In this document: piece after piece, positions 23,943-33,375 of the stretch
Layout of the letters: each line of letters starts with the position of its first letter
Numbering within the stretch: position 1 is the stretch's first letter
Assembly (NCBI GenBank): GCA_023248545.1
Contig: JAHFEF010000003.1
Span: forward strand, 46,913 to 110,912
Direction: 5' to 3'
DNA length: 64,000 nucleotides
Origin: Myxococcales bacterium
GTDB taxonomy: Bacteria > Myxococcota > UBA727 > JABDBI01
Made by a program: the position numbers and the translations under genes
Notes under the pieces: model-generated
Told to the model about the DNA's origin: nothing
The model's input: only the letters and a program-made list of their open reading frames with translations
Database searches by the model: none

Positions 23943-24988
23943 GATTTTTAATTGCCGGTGGCGGTACGGGCGGTCATGTATTTCCTGGGATAGCGCTCGC
24001 CCAGGGCTTGAAGCGCTTAAGTTCCAAACACGAGATAATATTTGTTGGCACGCCGGCAGGGATAGAAACACGCGCCGTCCCCAAAGCGGGCTTTCAACTC
24101 GAAACGATCGAAATATCCGGGCTAAAAGGCCGGTCGTTGGCAAAAACACTCAAGGCCCTGCTGCAGCTGCCTGTTGCGATTTTGAGATCAGTGCAAATCA
24201 TCAGAAAATTGGAGCCTGATTGTGTGATTGGTGTAGGAGGGTATGCTTCCGGGCCGGTTTTATTGGCTGCTTGGTTCTCGCGAATCCCCCGTGTGATTTG
24301 CGAGCAAAATAGTATTCCCGGGTTTACGAATCGCGTGCTGGGTAAGTATTTTGTGAAGCATATTTTCGGTGCGTTTTCAAAATGCGCGAATTATTTTCCC
24401 CCTGGGCGCTTTGTTCTAACGGGCAACCCGCTTCGTTCTGACTTTGCTGAAACTATGGCAGGCAAGCCCGATGGGGTGCTAATTCTAGGCGGCAGCTTAG
24501 GGGCAAGGCCGCTCAATAACATTTTGCCCAAGGCGCTTGCCCGGGTCGACAAAATCAAAATCACACACCAAACGGGCCTGGCTGAATTAGAATCCGTCAA
24601 AGCAGCTTATGCTGGTTTGGGTCTTGAAGCCGATGTGACGGCTTTTATCGAAGACATGCCCAAGGCCTATTTGGAGGCCAAATTGGTGATCGCGCGCGCT
24701 GGCGCAACCACCTGTTCGGAGCTCACCGCCTTGGGGGTTCCGTCGATTTTAATTCCGTTTCCCCAAGCCATCGACGATCACCAGACTGAGAATGCCAAAG
24801 AGCTCGTTGATGCCGGCGCGGCCATGTGGGTGAAGCAAGCCGACATGACACCCGAAAGCCTGGCTGGGCGTATCCAACATTTGCTTTTAGACTTGAAAAC
24901 TCTCGAAAACATGGCAAATAAAGCTCGTCAAATGGGTAAGCCTAACGCAGCAGATATTGTTGCCAGGAAAGTGGTTGAATTATGTTAA
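23939..24988 (+). CDS. murG: Lipid II synthase, UDP-GlcNAc transferase MurG
   Basis: 349 residues, GT28 family, peripheral on the inner membrane. Glycine loop AGGGTGGHVFPGIALAQGL, VGVGGYASGP, CEQNSIPGFTNRVLG, LGGSLGARPLN, and the UDP-GlcNAc site RAGATTCSELTALGVPSILI followed by DDHQTENA. Length is normal. It overlaps the ftsW stop (ATGA) and the murC start by 7 nt. Confidence 0.97.
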   Translation: MRFLIAGGGTGGHVFPGIALAQGLKRLSSKHEIIFVGTPAGIETRAVPKAGFQLETIEISGLKGRSLAKTLKALLQLPVAILRSVQIIRKLEPDCVIGVGGYASGPVLLAAWFSRIPRVICEQNSIPGFTNRVLGKYFVKHIFGAFSKCANYFPPGRFVLTGNPLRSDFAETMAGKPDGVLILGGSLGARPLNNILPKALARVDKIKITHQTGLAELESVKAAYAGLGLEADVTAFIEDMPKAYLEAKLVIARAGATTCSELTALGVPSILIPFPQAIDDHQTENAKELVDAGAAMWVKQADMTPESLAGRIQHLLLDLKTLENMANKARQMGKPNAADIVARKVVELC

Positions 24989-26343
24989 AAAAAGTTCACT
25001 TTGTAGGCATCGGCGGCATCGGAATGAGTGGGATTGCCGAGGTCTTGATGAGTTTGGGCATTGAAGTCCAAGGCTCTGACGTCGGTCAAAACGACAATAC
25101 CCAGCGGCTCGAAAATCTGGGCGCGAAGATATTTCACCACCACCGAGCCGATCAAATTGACCAGGCCGATATCTTGGTGGTCTCGTCGGCCATCAAAGCC
25201 GATAATCCAGAGGTCGTTGAAGCCGAAAAACAGGGGATTCCGGTGATTTCCAGAGCGCGCATGTTGGCTGAGCTCATGCGCTTGCAGCAGGGCATTGCCA
25301 TTGCTGGCTCGCACGGAAAAACAACCACAACGAGTCTAGTGGCTGCCATTTTAGAACAAGCGAATTTGGATCCCACCGTGGTGATTGGCGGCAAAGTGAA
25401 TCAGCTCGGCTCCAATGCCAAACACGGCAAGGGCAAGTTCTTGGTGGCTGAAGCGGACGAATCCGACGGTTCTTTCTTGTTGCTCTTGCCCAATATAGCC
25501 GTCGTCACCAACCTAGACGCCGACCACTTAGATTATTGGAAAGGCGGTTTGCCCGAACTGAAAGAAGCCTTTGTCAAATTTTTAAACACGCTGCCTTTCT
25601 TTGGGTTGGCCGTCATGTGCATGGACGCTGGCTCCCTGCAAGAACTGCTGCCTCAGATTAAGCGTCGCGTCGTGACCTACGGGATTGTCAACGAAGCCGA
25701 TTATCAAGCGAAAAATATTTCGCATGAGCGTTTTCATACGGAGTTTAGGCTGTTGAAGCACGGTGAAGACCTCGGCCTGGTGCGCCTCAGATTGCTGGGC
25801 GAACACAATGTCCTAAACGCCCTGGCAGCCATTGCCGTCGGCGATGAACTGGGGATTGCACTGGATGTCATGCGCGAAGCTTTAGAGTCTTTCGCGGGCG
25901 TGCAACGCCGATTTACGCAGATTGGCGAGAAAAATGGCGTGTTGGTGATCGATGATTACGGGCACCACCCCGCTGAAATCGAAATGGTTTTGAAAGCGGC
26001 CAAAAAAACTTTTCCGGGGCACCGAATCGTTGTCTTGTTTGAGCCGCACCGATTTACAAGAACCTATGATTTAATGGCCGAGTTTGCCACGGCTTTTAAA
26101 GACGCAGATTACTTGGTATTGAGTGATATCTATGCAGCCAGTGAAAAACCGATTCCGGGTGTGAGTTCACAGGTATTGACTAAAGCCATCAAAGACAGCG
26201 GCCATCCGCAGGTGTTTTACGGCGGCAAACTGCAAGATGCGACGCATTTAATTGCCAAAGCAGCCCAGCCGGGCGACATTTTGATTACATTGGGAGCAGG
26301 TGCGATCACGAAGAGCGCGCCTCAAATTTTGGAGTTGCTGTAA
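24982..26343 (+). CDS. murC: UDP-N-acetylmuramate--L-alanine ligase
   Basis: 453 residues. N-terminal Rossmann motif HFVGIGGIGMSGIAEVL, ATP loop IAGSHGKTTTTSLVAA, AEADESDGSFL, TNLDADHLDYW, LGEHNVLNALAA and DDYGHHPAEIE. It adds L-Ala to UDP-MurNAc in the cytoplasm. The length is usual. It is followed after 3 bp by murB. Confidence 0.97.
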   Translation: MLKKVHFVGIGGIGMSGIAEVLMSLGIEVQGSDVGQNDNTQRLENLGAKIFHHHRADQIDQADILVVSSAIKADNPEVVEAEKQGIPVISRARMLAELMRLQQGIAIAGSHGKTTTTSLVAAILEQANLDPTVVIGGKVNQLGSNAKHGKGKFLVAEADESDGSFLLLLPNIAVVTNLDADHLDYWKGGLPELKEAFVKFLNTLPFFGLAVMCMDAGSLQELLPQIKRRVVTYGIVNEADYQAKNISHERFHTEFRLLKHGEDLGLVRLRLLGEHNVLNALAAIAVGDELGIALDVMREALESFAGVQRRFTQIGEKNGVLVIDDYGHHPAEIEMVLKAAKKTFPGHRIVVLFEPHRFTRTYDLMAEFATAFKDADYLVLSDIYAASEKPIPGVSSQVLTKAIKDSGHPQVFYGGKLQDATHLIAKAAQPGDILITLGAGAITKSAPQILELL

Positions 26344-26346
26344 GTT

Positions 26347-27228
26347 GTGTTTGAGGGCATCGAAGTTCAAGAACAGGCGCTGCTTGCGCCCTATACCACC
26401 CTTCATATTGGCGGGCCCGCTCAGTATTTGGCATTTCCTAAAAATCAAGACGAGTTATTGAGTTTATTGCAAGAAGCCAACGCGCATCACCTGCCCATAT
26501 ACTTACTTGGTGGCGGCAGTAATCTATTGGTGAACGACGACGGCGTTCAGGGCCTCGTGATTTATTTGGCCGGTGATTTTGCCCAGGTTGAGATTTCAGA
26601 CTCGAAAGATCACATTTGGGTGGGTACGGCGTTCTCGTTTCCGAAACTGACGCGGCTCTGTCTCGAACTTGGCTGGGAAATAGCTTTAGGGTGGAGCGGC
26701 GTGCCCGGCCTGGTGGGTGGAGCCCTCAAGATGAACGCTGGGACTAGGCTCGGTGAAATTGGCGAAGTGGTCTGCCAAGTTGAGGCTGTGACACCGGCTG
26801 GCAAGTTGATTCTGAGCCACGACCAAATGGGCTTTGCCTATCGCCACACGGCATTTCCCAAAGACGCTATTTTGTGCCGAGCTGAGCTCTATTACCCCCA
26901 GGCAAATCCTCAAAAAAAAGCCGAGTTATTAGCCAAAGCCTCACAACTCGCCAAGACTCGAAAAGCCACGCAACCCAAGCAGCGGTCTGCTGGTTCTATG
27001 TTCAAAAATCCACCGGGCGACTATGCGGGTCGTTTGATCGAGGCTTGCGGTCTCAAAGGCACCCAAATTGGCGGAGCCTGTATTTCACAAGTGCATGCGA
27101 ATTTTATTGTGAATCAGGGCCAAGCAACCGCCAAAGAAATGCTCGCGCTTTCTGAATTTGCACAAAAAAGAGTTTATGATCAATTTGGAATCGAATTGGA
27201 ATACGAAGTGAGGCGTTGGGGATTTTAA
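26347..27228 (+). CDS. murB: UDP-N-acetylenolpyruvoylglucosamine reductase
   Basis: 293 residues, type II MurB length. FAD-binding motifs LGGGSNLLVND and GWSGVPGLVGGALKMNAG, the catalytic Ser region QRSAGSMFKNPPGDYAGRLI, and a late Glu (IELEYEV). The start is GTG at 26347, the first possible one after the murC stop. The enzyme makes UDP-MurNAc with NADPH. Confidence 0.95.
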   Translation: MFEGIEVQEQALLAPYTTLHIGGPAQYLAFPKNQDELLSLLQEANAHHLPIYLLGGGSNLLVNDDGVQGLVIYLAGDFAQVEISDSKDHIWVGTAFSFPKLTRLCLELGWEIALGWSGVPGLVGGALKMNAGTRLGEIGEVVCQVEAVTPAGKLILSHDQMGFAYRHTAFPKDAILCRAELYYPQANPQKKAELLAKASQLAKTRKATQPKQRSAGSMFKNPPGDYAGRLIEACGLKGTQIGGACISQVHANFIVNQGQATAKEMLALSEFAQKRVYDQFGIELEYEVRRWGF

Positions 27229-27229
27229 T

Positions 27230-27907
27230 ATGAAAACAATTATTTTGTGTACGGTATTTGCCATCAGCGGCGTTTTGATTCCAGTTGTGTACACTTGGAT
27301 TTCCAACGGCTCTGTCCTGACCATTCGAACCCTTCACGTTAAAACGGGCCACCAGGCGAAGCCTGAAGAGCTGCAGCTTTATTTGCGCGAGTTTGTGGGT
27401 CAGCCGCTCTATGGGGTGGACTTAAAGCGTGTTCAACAGGTGGCAGGACGGCACCCCTGGGTGGCCGCGGCGACGGTTCGAAGACAACCGCCGAATGAGC
27501 TCGAAGTTGAGATTACTGAACGCCAGCCCGTGGCCTTGATTAAACGAGATAAAATATGGGTCGTGGACTCCGAAGGCGTGGCTTTTAAGACCGCTGAAAG
27601 CGAGGCGGAGCTTGCCTTGCCGCTGGTTTCTCACACAGGAGATGTCGAAATTTTAAATACACACCGGCAGGCCAATCAACCCGGCGGGATGGTTCTTGAA
27701 GTCCAGCCCCATGGCGTGAATCAGCACAAAGTGGTTTTTGTCGGCGGACTTGAGGCGATTGTGGGTGACAAAAATAGTTTAGTGCAGTGGCAAAAACTGA
27801 CTCGGGTGCTGAAATCTCTGGGCGAAAAACAAAATACTTTAGCTTTTGTCTACCTTGACGATACTCCGAAACTCAATCAAATTGCAGTGCGTTTTAAAAA
27901 AGGGTGA
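27230..27907 (+). CDS. ftsQ: Cell division protein FtsQ (POTRA domain)
   Basis: 225 residues. One N-terminal membrane helix (about 3-22), then a POTRA domain (LTIRTLHVKTG, GQPLYGVDLKRVQQVAGRHPWV, VRRQPPNELEVEITERQPVA) and the FtsQ beta domain. It recruits FtsB/FtsL to the septum. Identity rests on domain layout and its position before ftsA and ftsZ. Confidence 0.88.
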   Translation: MKTIILCTVFAISGVLIPVVYTWISNGSVLTIRTLHVKTGHQAKPEELQLYLREFVGQPLYGVDLKRVQQVAGRHPWVAAATVRRQPPNELEVEITERQPVALIKRDKIWVVDSEGVAFKTAESEAELALPLVSHTGDVEILNTHRQANQPGGMVLEVQPHGVNQHKVVFVGGLEAIVGDKNSLVQWQKLTRVLKSLGEKQNTLAFVYLDDTPKLNQIAVRFKKG

Positions 27908-27911
27908 TATT

Positions 27912-29102
27912 TTGATCGTTGGGCTAGACATTGGAACGACTAAAATTGTGGCGGTGGTGGGTGAAATTACGCCCCACGGCGTCCATATTGTCGGTATTGG
28001 CTCAAGCCCCTCCAAAGGCCTTCGCAAAGGCGTTGTGATCAACATCGAAGCCACAGTTCACGCGATTCACAAGGCCATTGAAGAAGCTCAAAGAATGGCA
28101 GGCTGCAAGATTCACAAAGTTTCCGCTGGAATCGCTGGCGCTCATATTCAGGGTGTCAACAGCCACGCGGTGGTCGCCATCAAAGGCGGCGAGGTTAAAC
28201 AGTCAGACATTGACCGGGCCATTGAAGCCGCCAAGGCCGTCTCAATACCCAGCGACCGTGAAGTTTTGCACATTTTGCCGCAAGAATTTCTGGTCGACGG
28301 ACAAGATGGAATTCGAGAGCCGTTGGGGATGTCCGGGCACCGGCTAGAAGCCAAGATTCATATTGTGACCGGGGCCATTAGTTCGGCTCAAAATATTATT
28401 AAATGCGCGCAGCGATGTTCACTCGAAGTGGCTGACATTGTGCTGGAACAACTGGCGTCGGCTCACGCGGTGCTCAGCGAAGACGAGCGAGAACTCGGTG
28501 TCGCTTTGGTGGACATTGGTGGCGGAACGACAGATATCGCCCTATTTTGTAACGGTTCTATCCAACACACGTCGGTGATACCAATTGGCGGACAGCATTT
28601 GACCAATGATATTGCAGTCGGCTTAAGAACTCCGCAAGAGAACGCCGAAGAAATTAAAAAATCTTATGGCTCGGCCAGTGCAAAGATGATAGGGAAAGAC
28701 GAAGTCATAGAAGTACCTAGTATAGGTGCTCGGCCAGAAAGAATTTTACGCAGGCAAATATTGGGTGATATTTTAGAGCCCAGAGTTGAAGAAATCTTCG
28801 AGCTGATTGCTCAGGAAATTAACAAAGTGGGCCTTCGGGAATTGCTGGCTTCAGGGGTTGTGATCACTGGCGGGTCTGCTTTGTTGCCGGGAATGGTAGA
28901 AGTGGCAGAACACGTGATTGGGCTGCCGGTCAGAAGAGGTTCCCCGCAAGGTGTGGGAGGCCTCTTAGATGTGGTCAACAGCCCCTTGTATGCGACTGGA
29001 GTAGGGTTGGTTTTGTATGGAGCGCGGAATTTAAACAGGCAACAAAATTTCTATTCGAAAGTAAAAAATAGAATCGGCGCTTGGATTCAGGATATGATTT
29101 AG
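27912..29102 (+). CDS. ftsA: Cell division protein FtsA
   Basis: 396 residues from the TTG at 27912, which follows AAAAGGGTGA (also the end of ftsQ); an in-frame ATG at 27846 would add 22 unnatural residues. Actin-fold ATP motifs: [41 protein letters not shown] and [15 protein letters not shown]-terminal amphipathic helix ([11 protein letters not shown]) provides the membrane target sequence. It anchors FtsZ to the membrane. The TTG start is inferred from family length. Confidence 0.95.
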   Translation: MIVGLDIGTTKIVAVVGEITPHGVHIVGIGSSPSKGLRKGVVINIEATVHAIHKAIEEAQRMAGCKIHKVSAGIAGAHIQGVNSHAVVAIKGGEVKQSDIDRAIEAAKAVSIPSDREVLHILPQEFLVDGQDGIREPLGMSGHRLEAKIHIVTGAISSAQNIIKCAQRCSLEVADIVLEQLASAHAVLSEDERELGVALVDIGGGTTDIALFCNGSIQHTSVIPIGGQHLTNDIAVGLRTPQENAEEIKKSYGSASAKMIGKDEVIEVPSIGARPERILRRQILGDILEPRVEEIFELIAQEINKVGLRELLASGVVITGGSALLPGMVEVAEHVIGLPVRRGSPQGVGGLLDVVNSPLYATGVGLVLYGARNLNRQQNFYSKVKNRIGAWIQDMI

Positions 29103-29119
29103 GGGAGGGAGGCAAGAAA

Positions 29120-30481
29120 ATGATTGAATTTGATGAAATGCAGCAAAGAGGTCCTCGAATAAAAGTCATCGGTGTCGGCGGTGGTGGCGGTAACGCTGTC
29201 AATAATATGATTAAGCATGGCATTGCTGGCGTTGAATTTATTGTCGCTAACACAGACTGCCAAGCGCTCGATATGAGCCTGGCCGAAGTGAGACTCCAGT
29301 TGGGCCAAGGTTGCACCAAAGGCCTGGGCGCGGGTGCAAAACCGGAAGTCGGAGAGAACGCTGCCAAAGAAAGCATTGATCGCATCGAAGAGCTGTTGCT
29401 CGGGGCCGACATGGTCTTTATCGCAGCGGGCATGGGGGGTGGAACGGGGACTGGAGCTGCTCCGATCATTGCCAATGTCGCTCAGCGTTTAGGCGCTTTA
29501 ACAGTGGGTGTGGTCACGAAGCCGTTTTTGTTTGAAGGCAATCGCCGCCGTAAGTCGGCTGAAGCGGGCGCAGAAGCACTCAAGCAATCGGTCGATACTT
29601 TAATTGTCGTGCCTAATAATAGACTGTTGCAATTGGCTGATGCCGGAACTTCGATGCTCGATGCGTTTAAGATGGCCGACCAGGTGTTGCTCAATGCTGT
29701 GAAGGGCATCAGCGATATTATTACGCAGCAAGGTATTGTGAACGTTGACTTTGCCGATGCCATCTCGGTCATGAGTGACCAGGGCATGGCTTTGATGGGC
29801 ATTGGAACGGGCAAGGGCGAAAACCGTGCGGTTCAAGCGGCAGAAAAAGCCATTTCGAGCCCCTTACTGGAAGACATTTCTGTAGATGGTGCGATGGGCA
29901 TTTTGGTGAATGTCACGGGTGGCAAGTCTTTGACGTTGCATGAAGTGAACGATGCCATCGAGCTGATTACCAAAGCAGCGCATGAAGATGCCAATATTAT
30001 TTTTGGTTATGTCGTCGATGAAAAACTCGAAGACGAGGTGACGATTACCGTGATTGCAACCGGGTTTGAGAGTGCCAAGCGCCAAGCGGTCAAGCAGGCC
30101 TCTGTATCGCAGGTGCCGCAGATGCCAGTGCCAAGCTTTGCGCCGAGTTATGCGCCGAGTTATGCGCCCAGTCATGTGAGTCACGTGAGTCACGTCCCGA
30201 GCTATGCGCCTCCGGCTCAACCCTCGCATGATATCCCGACGTATATTCGCAACAGCTGGGAGAGGTCGGAGCCTGTGGCTGCTGCTCCGATGAGCTATCC
30301 GGCACCGGTGTTTACGCCGGCTGCGAAGATGCCTTTGGGAATTCGGCCGGTGACGGAGATGAAGATCCCTGTATTGGCTCCGGTGGAAGAGGACGCTTCT
30401 TTGACGCTGCATGGTAGCAAGCCCAAAGAAGAAGAGTATGACATTCCGGCTTTTTTGCGCCGCAACAATGCTGAAACCTGA
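29120..30481 (+). CDS. ftsZ: Cell division protein FtsZ
   Basis: 453 residues from ATG 29120, with GGGAGG about 8 nt upstream. Tubulin signature [12 protein letters not shown] (about 104-115), [13 protein letters not shown] and NVDFADA are present. The C-terminal linker contains small tandem repeats ([19 protein letters not shown], nt about 30131-30200) and the peptide ends in the FtsA/ZipA-binding tail [12 protein letters not shown]. It polymerises into the division ring. The last 14 nt overlap pgpA. Confidence 0.97.
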   Translation: MIEFDEMQQRGPRIKVIGVGGGGGNAVNNMIKHGIAGVEFIVANTDCQALDMSLAEVRLQLGQGCTKGLGAGAKPEVGENAAKESIDRIEELLLGADMVFIAAGMGGGTGTGAAPIIANVAQRLGALTVGVVTKPFLFEGNRRRKSAEAGAEALKQSVDTLIVVPNNRLLQLADAGTSMLDAFKMADQVLLNAVKGISDIITQQGIVNVDFADAISVMSDQGMALMGIGTGKGENRAVQAAEKAISSPLLEDISVDGAMGILVNVTGGKSLTLHEVNDAIELITKAAHEDANIIFGYVVDEKLEDEVTITVIATGFESAKRQAVKQASVSQVPQMPVPSFAPSYAPSYAPSHVSHVSHVPSYAPPAQPSHDIPTYIRNSWERSEPVAAAPMSYPAPVFTPAAKMPLGIRPVTEMKIPVLAPVEEDASLTLHGSKPKEEEYDIPAFLRRNNAET

Positions 30482-30920
30482 GACCTCTTACAAAACCATC
30501 GCCACTTGCTTTGGCGTCGGCTGTTTTAAGCCGGCGCCGGGTACCTTGGGTTCGCTGGCATCGCTGATTATCTGGGCGCCCTGTGTTTTGTTTGGAGTTT
30601 CGCCTTGGATTCGGTTGGCGTTGGTTTTGGCTATTTTTGTGCTGGGCTGGTGGGCAACACTCAGAGCCTTGCCTGGATTTAAAAGCTTAGACCCCAAAGA
30701 AATAGTGATCGATGAAGTGGCGGGCCAGGGTGTGGCCTTGATTTTTTGCCCAGCATCTTGGGTGGCTTTGCTGGCGGGCTTTATTTTATTTAGATTGTTT
30801 GATATTTTAAAACCGTGGCCAATTTCTTTCATCGACCGCAAGATTAAGACCGCTTTAGGGGTCATGCTGGACGATGTTTTGGCTGGGGTTTTTGTGGTTT
30901 TGATCTTAGCTGTTTTTTAA
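30468..30920 (+). CDS. pgpA: Phosphatidylglycerophosphatase A
   Basis: 150 residues from ATG 30468, inside the end of ftsZ. Motifs [30 protein letters not shown] and [14 protein letters not shown] with DDVLAGVF match PgpA, an inner-membrane phosphatase that makes phosphatidylglycerol. About four membrane segments. Coupling to ftsZ is unusual in gene order and joins phospholipid and division genes in one transcript. Confidence 0.93.
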   Translation: MLKPETSYKTIATCFGVGCFKPAPGTLGSLASLIIWAPCVLFGVSPWIRLALVLAIFVLGWWATLRALPGFKSLDPKEIVIDEVAGQGVALIFCPASWVALLAGFILFRLFDILKPWPISFIDRKIKTALGVMLDDVLAGVFVVLILAVF

Positions 30921-30959
30921 AGTGTGCTATAAAAAACTACATGTTTGGAGGGGGCATCA

Positions 30960-32075
30960 ATGCGTGGAATACATTTTGGATGGATGGCATCATTATTGTG
31001 GATGGTGGTTTGTCAAAGTTGCACAGGAAATTCGCCGAATCTTCCTCTGGTGACACCCATCATTAAGTCTGCAACGCCTACAGGATTGGGTGGCACTTCT
31101 AGGGTTTTGTCCCAACGTGTTCGGCAGTCGGTTGGTGCCGCACCCAGCAGCGTCGGTTTTTCTGTACAAGACATTAAAGACCGATTCTTTTCAGACGGTC
31201 CAACCAGCGTTTATTCTCTTCTTAAAGCGGTTGACAGAACGATTGCCGATATCAACATACAAAGTGGAGATTGTATCACACAAACGCCGGTGGCCTATCC
31301 CATCAATCCGTTTGGGGAAACCGTGACGCTTTATGCTCAGTGTTACCACCTGTATCCTGCCTCGACGGAATCCAATGCCGGATTCTTTCAGTTTGGCGTC
31401 AAAGATAATCTGATTTATATCTCTTCCATGGGGGGTCAAGGACGAACTGCCATGATCATTTCTCCGTTGGATGCGAATGGGAAGCCGGTTGCAGTTCCCG
31501 TCGTCAATCCAGTTCGGGCTCCCAACTCTGATTACACCCCTAAACCCACGCTGGCGAAGATCGCAAGCAGCTATCAAGTGGAACTTTGGGGAGGAGTTGG
31601 GTATCTCAATGGCAGTGTAGGATGTAACAATGTCAAAGCATGGGATGGATGTTCTTATGGCATACTGCATCTCATCGCGAACACAGTGACCAAGACGTTT
31701 GAACTCACGGTAGCGGGGATGGGTTTTGGATTTTGTGGCGCGTCGCTGAAATCCGATGGAACCAACATTTATGTTTCAGGTTCACTCGATGCGGCTGGGT
31801 GTCAACCCACCAACTCGCTCTGTGTGGCAGCCAGCGACGCGATAACCCCTGCGACGTGTGGCAGTGAGCTCAAGAAATTTGGCTTGAACGCGCTCGGTCG
31901 AAAATCGGCGAAAAGCAGCGGCCTGGCTGTCACACCGCAAGGCACCACGGGACCGGATACGTATAGCGCAAGCACCTATCCTGCAGACGGTGGAAATGTC
32001 TTATTAAATGGCACCTCGTCAGATCATCTCAACTTTGGACCCACGGCTCCAACAGCAGGCGCTGGAGCGCTTTGA
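30960..32075 (+). CDS. Large secreted/lipoprotein-like protein, unknown
   Basis: 371 residues from ATG 30960, with GGAGGGGG 5 nt upstream. The N-terminus MRGIHFGWMASLLWMVVCQSC is a signal peptide with an atypical lipobox (CQSC). The mature protein has scattered cysteines (CITQTP, AGCQPTNSLC, TCGSEL), is Ser/Thr/Pro rich and carries no known motif. It is the first of five consecutive exported-protein genes and probably belongs to a surface-protein locus. Confidence 0.7.
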   Translation: MRGIHFGWMASLLWMVVCQSCTGNSPNLPLVTPIIKSATPTGLGGTSRVLSQRVRQSVGAAPSSVGFSVQDIKDRFFSDGPTSVYSLLKAVDRTIADINIQSGDCITQTPVAYPINPFGETVTLYAQCYHLYPASTESNAGFFQFGVKDNLIYISSMGGQGRTAMIISPLDANGKPVAVPVVNPVRAPNSDYTPKPTLAKIASSYQVELWGGVGYLNGSVGCNNVKAWDGCSYGILHLIANTVTKTFELTVAGMGFGFCGASLKSDGTNIYVSGSLDAAGCQPTNSLCVAASDAITPATCGSELKKFGLNALGRKSAKSSGLAVTPQGTTGPDTYSASTYPADGGNVLLNGTSSDHLNFGPTAPTAGAGAL

Positions 32076-32093
32076 ATTGATTTAACAGTTGCT

Positions 32094-32122
32094 TGCGATT
32101 TGGAACCGGCTTGCAGTACGCT
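32094..32122 (+). promoter_or_regulatory. Putative promoter of the Cys-rich lipoprotein genes
   Basis: TTGCGA, exact 17-bp spacer, TACGCT, then 8 nt to the ATG at 32131 (leaderless or nearly so). Confidence 0.45.
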
Positions 32123-32130
32123 TAAAGTGT

Positions 32131-33366
32131 ATGAACAAGCGCGTTTTGCAAATATCGCTTCTGGCATTATTGGCCGTGTCCTGTAGTCACAGTGCGACGC
32201 CGGGCCCTGGGGGTGGCGGCGGTAATAACCCACCCGGTGGTTCCACGGGCGCATCTTGTTCAGCCAGTGTTCCTTGCAGTGATAGTAACGAAATCTGTGA
32301 TTACTTGGTTCCATCTGCGCCACAAGGCACCGATGCAACGTGCAGGCAGAAATGCGATCCATCGGTAGGCTGTGGCGTTACAGGTGAAGTTTGTAATCCG
32401 ATTTCGGGTGCGTGTGAACAGGGAGGGTGTGCTAACCAGTCCAATGCGAATCATGCTTGTGCACTGCAGCTTCCACAGGCAGGTGCGGCGTCTCCTGTTT
32501 GCATAACCACCAGTGGCAGCAGTTACTGTGCTTTTCAATCCGGTGGTACGAGTGGTACGAGTGGTACGAGTTGCCCGAGTGGTTTAATGGCTTCTGGGGG
32601 CTTGTGCAAGTTTGATGCTTCGAAGGGTTGTTCGTACAGCCTAACACCAGACCCTGTCACCGGGACGTGTGAGCTATCTTGTACTCAAGGCTCGCAACAA
32701 TGCAGTGTTTTCAATTACACCAACACCACGTCGGGTTCTACGCCCACGCCAATTGCTTTTAGCTGTAGCCCGGTGACGTCGACGTGTGTGCAAAAATGTA
32801 CATTGAGTGGCTCGTGGACCCCCGGCCAACCACTGGGCTCCGGGGGCTGTACGGGGGGGACACGCGGCGCGTGCTATGTGCCTGGCAATCCCGCTACAGG
32901 AACGGGGACGTGCGAAAAAGATTGTTCCAAGTCTCCATCTGCTTGTACGACTGGGCTTCAATGTGCCGAGTCAATTTGCCAGCAGCATTGTACACAAAAC
33001 GGCGATTGTACAACAAAGAATAACACTGCAACTGGAAAGACCATTTGCGACTTGATTAGTAATGTCTGCCGAGTAGGATGCAAGAGTTTGTCAGCGAGCT
33101 GTCCCAGTGGACTGGCTTGCAGTGAGCTGAGCGCAACCTGTGTGCCGCAATCGTCCACTACCTATATATGTGCTGACTCTAAGAGAAACATGGGCTTTAC
33201 GCCTTATTCAGGCACAGCTGTTTGTGAGTTGCCAGTTCCCTGTTCATCCCCATTTTTTGTTGCGGATTCTACAAATACCGTTTGTGGACTTGCGTGTACT
33301 GGGAATGATCAGTGTCCAACGGATAACTGTTCAACGACACATTTTAGTTATTGTGTGCTGAAGTAG
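32131..33366 (+). CDS. Cys-rich lipoprotein with EB/Dickkopf-like repeats
   Basis: 411 residues from ATG 32131. Signal with lipobox AVSC (LLALLAVSCSHS), a Gly/Pro linker (GPGGGGGNNPPGGS), then repeating Cys spacing of the type C-x(4-6)-C-x(5-8)-C with VPCSDSNEICDYL, KCDPSVGCGVTGEVCNP and CTQNGDCTTK. Such modules occur in myxobacterial surface lipoproteins. A 9-bp tandem repeat (GGTACGAGT x3, about 32546-32572) encodes a short GTSGTSGTS run. It is followed 10 bp later by the 1405-residue protein of the same style. Confidence 0.75.
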   Translation: MNKRVLQISLLALLAVSCSHSATPGPGGGGGNNPPGGSTGASCSASVPCSDSNEICDYLVPSAPQGTDATCRQKCDPSVGCGVTGEVCNPISGACEQGGCANQSNANHACALQLPQAGAASPVCITTSGSSYCAFQSGGTSGTSGTSCPSGLMASGGLCKFDASKGCSYSLTPDPVTGTCELSCTQGSQQCSVFNYTNTTSGSTPTPIAFSCSPVTSTCVQKCTLSGSWTPGQPLGSGGCTGGTRGACYVPGNPATGTGTCEKDCSKSPSACTTGLQCAESICQQHCTQNGDCTTKNNTATGKTICDLISNVCRVGCKSLSASCPSGLACSELSATCVPQSSTTYICADSKRNMGFTPYSGTAVCELPVPCSSPFFVADSTNTVCGLACTGNDQCPTDNCSTTHFSYCVLK

Positions 33367-33375
33367 GGGGAGAGT

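Noticed and set aside
29864..30412. 182-residue frame antisense to ftsZ
   Set aside because: An Arg/His-rich shadow created by the repeat-containing FtsZ linker.
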